9,680 nt of DNA from an uncultured Prevotella sp. (GTDB lineage Bacteria > Bacteroidota > Bacteroidia > Bacteroidales > Bacteroidaceae): contig UQHJ01000084.1 of NCBI GenBank assembly GCA_900540885.1, positions 1-9,680 on the forward strand. Reading direction: 5' to 3'. Positions 6,495 to 9,680 of this stretch are shown here, one piece after another. Under the pieces are notes generated by a model that was not told the origin of the DNA, did not search any database, and saw only the letters and a list, made by a program, of their open reading frames with translations. Every line of letters starts with the position of its first letter. The first letter of the stretch is position 1. The position numbers and the translations under genes were made by a program.

Positions 6495-6505
6495 ATTCTT
6501 TAATA

Positions 6506-6545
6506 GTTAACGACTTTTTGGGTTAACGAGTTGACGAGTTAACAA
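6506..6545. repeat. 8-bp tandem repeat in the porK-porL gap
   Basis: Three consecutive 8-bp units, GTTAACGA, GTTGACGA and GTTAACAA, fill 6522-6545, with a separate GTTAACGA at 6506-6513. GTTAAC is itself palindromic, so the units can also pair with one another. This sequence differs from the AATGTGCA modules in the other gaps but has the same 8-bp unit length. It lies about 40 bases before the porL start. Confidence 0.8.
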
Positions 6546-6573
6546 GGAAGTTACCAGTTACTTGTCAACAAAA

Positions 6574-6585
6574 AAAGGAAAGGAA
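6574..6585 (+). promoter_or_regulatory. Purine-rich ribosome-binding region fixing the porL start
   Basis: The stretch AAAGGAAAGGAA immediately precedes ATG 6586 and offers two GGA cores at short distance. It would lie inside the coding region if the upstream in-frame TTG (6562) were the start. This favours ATG 6586. It is the only clear Shine-Dalgarno-like sequence among the por genes in the window. Confidence 0.55.
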
Positions 6586-7593
6586 ATGAGCAAAATAAAT
6601 ATAGTCGTCCGCTTGCAACATTGGATGGACAGTGTGCCAGGACAAACGTTTTTGAATTACGCCTATTCATGGGGTGCCTCAATCGTAATTTTGGGTGCCC
6701 TGTTCAAATTGACCCACTTGCCGGGCGGCAACTTTATGTTGTTCATTGGTATGGGTACGGAGGTTGTCGTGTTCTTCCTCTCGGCCTTCGATCGTCCCTT
6801 CGACAAAGAAGAGATTGGCAAAGAATTGCCTCATGACGTTGAGACTGACGAACAGATAGCCGAACGTCTCGGACTCAACGACGATGATGATGATGAGGAG
6901 GAAGAAGAAGAGAACATCGTTGAAAACGCGCAACCTGCACCAAGCACAACAAGCACAACGAGCGCACAACCTGCGCCACAAATGCAAAGCGCTCCCGCTC
7001 AGCCTACCATTATCATTGGCACAGCAGTTAGTGGACAGGCCTCTGATATGCGTAGCGAAGGCGCAGCCGCAGCCCCAAATGCTACCACGACTGCTCCACA
7101 GCAGCCCTCAGCCGCAGCCCCCACAGAACAGGCTACAAGCCAACGCAGCGAAGCTGAAGCCGCACAAGCTGCCATTGCCGCTGCTACGCCAGCTGGTGCA
7201 GTGCCATTCGATGCGGAGGCCAAGCGTTTGGCCGAAATCATACGTTTGGCCAATGACGAGTTGTTACGTCGCGCACAGGCTGCCCTCTCACCCGAAATGG
7301 AGGAGGCTACACAAGAGTACATTGCGAAGCTCCGCACCTTGGCCGAAACCTTCCAGAAGGTGGACGAACAGAGCGCTCGTTTGGCGCACGATAGCGAGGA
7401 GATGGCGAACCTCAACCGCACTCTCACGGCTATTAACAAGACCTACGACCTCCACTTCCAAAGCATCAGCAAGCAGGTGGGCGTTATTGAACAAATCAAT
7501 GACGAGACACGCCAGTTGGCCAAACGCATTGAAGAACTCAATGCCGTCTATGGCCGCATGATTGATGCACTGAAGAAAACAAGCGGACAGTGA
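6586..7593 (+). CDS. porL (gldL): Type IX secretion motor protein PorL/GldL
   Basis: PorL/GldL is the cytoplasmic-membrane stator-like half of the proton-driven motor that powers type IX secretion; it assembles as a ring around two PorM helices. From ATG 6586 the product has 335 residues. Two membrane helices lie at about 22-42 and 49-68. ALFKLTH carries K41 and H44, and GTEVVVFF carries E59; these match K27, H30 and E49 of F. johnsoniae GldL, the residues of the proton path. After helix 2 come an Asp/Glu run (D99-D103, E104-E109), an Ala/Pro/Thr/Gln-rich linker (about 112-205) and a coiled-coil C-terminus (about 208-335), all predicted cytosolic. It is longer than GldL and nearer to PorL of P. 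gingivalis, mostly through the linker. A TTG at 6562 would add eight residues, but the purine-rich AAGGAAAGGAA just before 6586 supports the ATG. Confidence 0.93.
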   Translation: MSKINIVVRLQHWMDSVPGQTFLNYAYSWGASIVILGALFKLTHLPGGNFMLFIGMGTEVVVFFLSAFDRPFDKEEIGKELPHDVETDEQIAERLGLNDDDDDEEEEEENIVENAQPAPSTTSTTSAQPAPQMQSAPAQPTIIIGTAVSGQASDMRSEGAAAAPNATTTAPQQPSAAAPTEQATSQRSEAEAAQAAIAAATPAGAVPFDAEAKRLAEIIRLANDELLRRAQAALSPEMEEATQEYIAKLRTLAETFQKVDEQSARLAHDSEEMANLNRTLTAINKTYDLHFQSISKQVGVIEQINDETRQLAKRIEELNAVYGRMIDALKKTSGQ

Positions 7594-7596
7594 TTT

Positions 7597-7860
7597 AATG
7601 TGCAAATGCGTGGTTAATGTGCAAATGTGAGAATGTGCAAATGTGCAAATTGTCGCCTTTGCATAACTGAGCATTTGCAACAAAAAGCACTTGCACGCAA
7701 TGAAGCGCTGCAATTTAAAGCGACCATTTGCACATTTGCACATTCGCACATTTGCACATTGACCACGCATTTGCACATTGACCACGCATTTGCACATTCG
7801 CACATTAACTTAAACGCAGCAAATAAAGGCGACCATTTGCACATTTGCACATTTGCACAT
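7597..7860. repeat. Intercistronic hairpin element, copy B (porL-porM gap)
   Basis: This is the best preserved copy. The left arm 7597-7656 and right arm 7720-7779 (60 nt each) are complementary at 57 positions; one of the three differences is a U-G wobble in RNA. The loop is 63 nt (7657-7719) and contains GCATTTGCAA-like repeats and a GCGCTGCAATTT end. The arm marker is GCGTGG on the left and CCACGC on the right. A second 19-bp unit (7780-7798) and a partial further copy of the right half (about 7809-7860, with ACGCAGCAAAT and GGCGACC) follow. The element starts three bases after the porL stop and ends 14 bases before the porM start. No T-run follows it. Confidence 0.9.
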
Positions 7861-7874
7861 TATCATAGACAGCT

Positions 7875-9425
7875 ATGTCAGTAAAAAAACGACCCGTATC
7901 TCCCCGCCAAAAGATGATCAACTTGATGTACATCGTGTTGATGGCTATGTTGGCGCTAAACGTTTCAAGTGATGTGTTGAAAGGCTTCTCGCTCATAGGC
8001 GATAGCCTCAAGCGCACCACAGGCAACGCGATGAAGGAGAATGCGGCACTCTATGCCGACTTTGAGTCGGCCTATAAGGCTAATCCTACGAAGGTAAAGC
8101 CGTGGTACGACAAGGCCATGGAAGTGAAGCGCATGAGCGACTCACTCTATACCCTTGCTGGCGACCTGCGCCTTGCCATTGCTCGCGAGGCAGACGGCAA
8201 AGATGCCGACCCCGACAACCTGCAAAATAAGGAAGACCTCGAAGGCTCTAACCGGATTATGTTAGCCCCAGCTCGTGGCAAGGGTAAGCAACTCTACGAT
8301 GCGATAAACAACTTCCGTACACGTATTCTCGCGCTCGTAACCGACCCACGCCAACGTGCTATCATTGCTTCCAACCTCAGCACCGACGTGCCCAAGAGTG
8401 AAGACAATGTGGGCAAGAATTGGCAACAGTATATGTTTGAGGAGATGCCCTCTATCGCTGCCGTAACGATGTTGGCCAAGTTGCAGAGCGACGTGCGCAA
8501 GGCTGAGAATGAAGTCATTCACGATCTCTTGGCCAATATCGACGTAAAGGACATTCGCGTTAATCAGATTAATGCCTACGTTTCGGCCGAAGCTACCACG
8601 CTCTACCCTGGCGACCAATTCCGCTCGAAGATATTTATGGCAGCGGTCGATACCACCCAACGTCCTGAAATCTACGTCAACGGCCGACGCATCAGTGCCG
8701 ACGGTTCGTATAACTTCACCGTGGGCGGACCGGGTCAGTACTCCTTCTCAGGCTACATCTTAATGCCCAACGCTGCGGGCGACATGATACGTCGTGAGTT
8801 TACGCAACGTTACAACGTTATCGCTCCTCCTACGGGCGCTACCGTAGCAGCCGACCTCATGAACGTACTCTATGCAGGCTTCAACAACCCCATCAGCGTA
8901 ACGGCCGCAGGCGGCAACGCGGGGGTTCACCTTACCATGACAGGCGGTACGCTTACTCAGACAGGACCGGGCAAGTATACAGCACGCCCCTCGAAAGTGG
9001 GCGAGAACGTCACCTTCACCGTGAGTGGCACCGTAAACGGCAAACCGCAGAACATGGGTTCGTTCACCTTCCAAGTACGCAAGTTGCCCGATCCAACGGC
9101 CTTTATCCGAGTAGGCACCGACCGCTTCCGCGGTGGCCGCATCGCCAAGGGTTCTATCATTGGTGCTGCTGGCATGGGCGCTGCCATTGACGACGGACTG
9201 CTCAACATTCCATTCAAGGTATTGAGTTTCGAGACCGTCTTTGCCGACCGCATGGGCAACTTCCGTCCTGAACCCTCAGCAGGAGCCAACTTTACCGAAA
9301 ACCAACGCAACCTCATGCGCGAGCTACGTCGTGGTCAGCGCTTCTACATATCGAAAGTGCGCGCCATCGGTCCCGACGGCATCACGCGCAACCTGAATGG
9401 TAGCCTTGAGGTGATTGTGAACTAA
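7875..9425 (+). CDS. porM (gldM): Type IX secretion motor protein PorM/GldM
   Basis: PorM/GldM is the rotor-like partner of PorL: its single N-terminal membrane helix sits in the PorL ring and its long periplasmic part reaches the PorK/PorN ring. The product has 516 residues, the same as I recall for P. gingivalis PorM. The start, SPRQKMINLMYIVLMAMLALN (from residue 9), is the family signature. R11 matches R9 of F. johnsoniae GldM, which pairs with the PorL glutamate, and the membrane helix spans about 14-33. A helical domain follows to about residue 215, then three beta-rich Ig-like domains to the end (for example VSAEATTLYPGDQF near 239-252, NPISVTAAGGNAGVHLTM near 340-357, and FKVLSFETVFAD near 447-458). 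No truncation or frameshift is seen. It is separated from porL by the 281-bp gap holding element B; the ATG at 7875 follows AGACAGCT, with no strong ribosome-binding site. Confidence 0.95.
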   Translation: MSVKKRPVSPRQKMINLMYIVLMAMLALNVSSDVLKGFSLIGDSLKRTTGNAMKENAALYADFESAYKANPTKVKPWYDKAMEVKRMSDSLYTLAGDLRLAIAREADGKDADPDNLQNKEDLEGSNRIMLAPARGKGKQLYDAINNFRTRILALVTDPRQRAIIASNLSTDVPKSEDNVGKNWQQYMFEEMPSIAAVTMLAKLQSDVRKAENEVIHDLLANIDVKDIRVNQINAYVSAEATTLYPGDQFRSKIFMAAVDTTQRPEIYVNGRRISADGSYNFTVGGPGQYSFSGYILMPNAAGDMIRREFTQRYNVIAPPTGATVAADLMNVLYAGFNNPISVTAAGGNAGVHLTMTGGTLTQTGPGKYTARPSKVGENVTFTVSGTVNGKPQNMGSFTFQVRKLPDPTAFIRVGTDRFRGGRIAKGSIIGAAGMGAAIDDGLLNIPFKVLSFETVFADRMGNFRPEPSAGANFTENQRNLMRELRRGQRFYISKVRAIGPDGITRNLNGSLEVIVN

Positions 9426-9429
9426 CATT

Positions 9430-9680
9430 AATGTGTAAATGCTTGGTTAATGTGAGAATGTGCAAATGTGCAAATTGTCGCCTTTGTATAACTGAGCATT
9501 TGCAACGAAAAGCATTTGCAAGCAATAAAGCGCAGCAAATTAAAGCGACCATTCGCACATTTGCACATTCGCACATTTGCACATTGACCAAGCATTTGCA
9601 CATTGACCAAGCATTTGCACATTGACCAAGCATTTGCACATTGACCAAGCATTTGCACATTGACCACGCATTTGCACATT
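9430..9680. repeat. Intercistronic hairpin element, copy C (after porM), cut by the window edge
   Basis: The left arm 9430-9481 (52 nt) pairs with a right arm beginning GCGACC at 9545; the left arm is one 8-nt module shorter, giving a bulge. The loop 9482-9544 is 63 nt and nearly identical to that of copy B (CTTTGTATAACTGAG, two GCATTTGCAA words, GCGCAGCAAAT). The arm marker is GCTTGG on the left and CCAAGC on the right. The right side runs into a 19-bp tandem array that reaches the window edge. The next T9SS gene, porN, would be expected just beyond. Confidence 0.87.
9586..9680. repeat. 19-bp tandem repeat, at least five copies
   Basis: GACCAAGCATTTGCACATT repeats with an exact 19-bp period starting at 9586, 9605, 9624, 9643 and 9662. 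The last copy in the window has CACG in place of CAAG, the variant found in element B. The array ends exactly at the window edge and may continue. Element B holds two copies of the CACG variant (7761-7779, 7780-7798), so copy number clearly varies within this genome. Confidence 0.92.

Noticed and set aside
6562..6585. TTG at 6562 as the porL start
   Set aside because: The added MSTKKGKE has no support, and the purine-rich ribosome-binding sequence lies directly before ATG 6586.
6884..7561. 225-codon open frame on the + strand overlapping porL
   Set aside because: It is an out-of-frame shadow of the low-complexity and coiled-coil part of porL; the protein is a Pro/Gln/Arg-rich string with no recognisable domain.
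7597..7860. Hairpin elements as intrinsic terminators
   Set aside because: No U-run follows either arm in any copy, stems are far longer than terminator stems, and the genes on both sides belong to one functional set.
7627..7884. Open frame through element B on the + strand starting MRMCKCANCRLC, with a similar frame in element C (9431-9625)
   Set aside because: It is repeat sequence read as codons: CxC patterns come from TGTGCAAATGTGC modules. Copy A breaks the frame with a stop in the loop, and the 8- and 19-bp length steps do not preserve frame. No ribosome-binding site or family resemblance.
9382..9679. Minus-strand open frames with repeating MCKCLVNVQM peptides in the 19-bp array, and likewise at 7288-7850
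   Set aside because: Tandem repeats without stop codons give long open frames by default. The 19-bp period rotates through all three frames, and the frames also run antisense into porL or porM.

Overview
The window looks like a chromosomal segment of a Bacteroidales bacterium of the Prevotella/Porphyromonas type. The evidence is a type IX secretion system (T9SS) gene block in the order porP-porK-porL-porM, a PG_1098-type methyltransferase, an ECF sigma/membrane protein/DUF4252-like trio, and promoters of the Bacteroidetes form TTTG-N19-TAnnTTTG. All seven protein genes are on the + strand. I see no tRNA, rRNA, CRISPR array, transposase or phage gene.

Layout. Bases 1-471 hold no gene: there are four 22-bp tandem repeats, scattered copies of CAATGTTTCA in both orientations, a 14-bp palindrome, and a -7 type promoter element just before the first gene. 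Bases 472-1665 encode a SAM-dependent methyltransferase closed by a 13-bp hairpin terminator. Bases 1733-3256 are a compact operon: an ECF sigma factor, an overlapping single-pass membrane protein that is a candidate anti-sigma factor, and an exported DUF4252-like protein. Bases 3257-3845 are a long non-coding stretch with a strong stem-terminator (possible small RNA 3' end), a GC-rich cluster of perfect palindromes and direct repeats, and a textbook Bacteroidetes promoter for porP. Bases 3846-9425 are porP, porK, porL and porM. The next expected gene, porN, would lie beyond the right edge.

How the T9SS genes work together. PorL and PorM form the proton-driven inner-membrane motor, and the charged residues known to matter in the F. 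johnsoniae homologues are present here. PorM spans the periplasm to the PorK/PorN ring, which is anchored by the PorK lipoprotein. PorP is an outer-membrane protein of the same machinery.

The most unusual signal is in the gaps of this operon. The porP-porK, porL-porM and post-porM gaps each hold a copy of the same roughly 250-bp element, a giant imperfect hairpin with arms of about 52-60 nt built from AATGTGCA-like modules around a conserved loop of about 63 nt. In the porL-porM copy the two 60-nt arms match at 57 positions. Between copies the arms change together (GCGTGG with CCACGC, or GCTTGG with CCAAGC), and arm length changes in 8- and 19-bp steps. The fourth gap (porK-porL) carries a different 8-bp tandem repeat. 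No U-run follows the hairpins, so they look like intercistronic RNA or DNA structures, or a repeat family expanding in the operon, rather than terminators.
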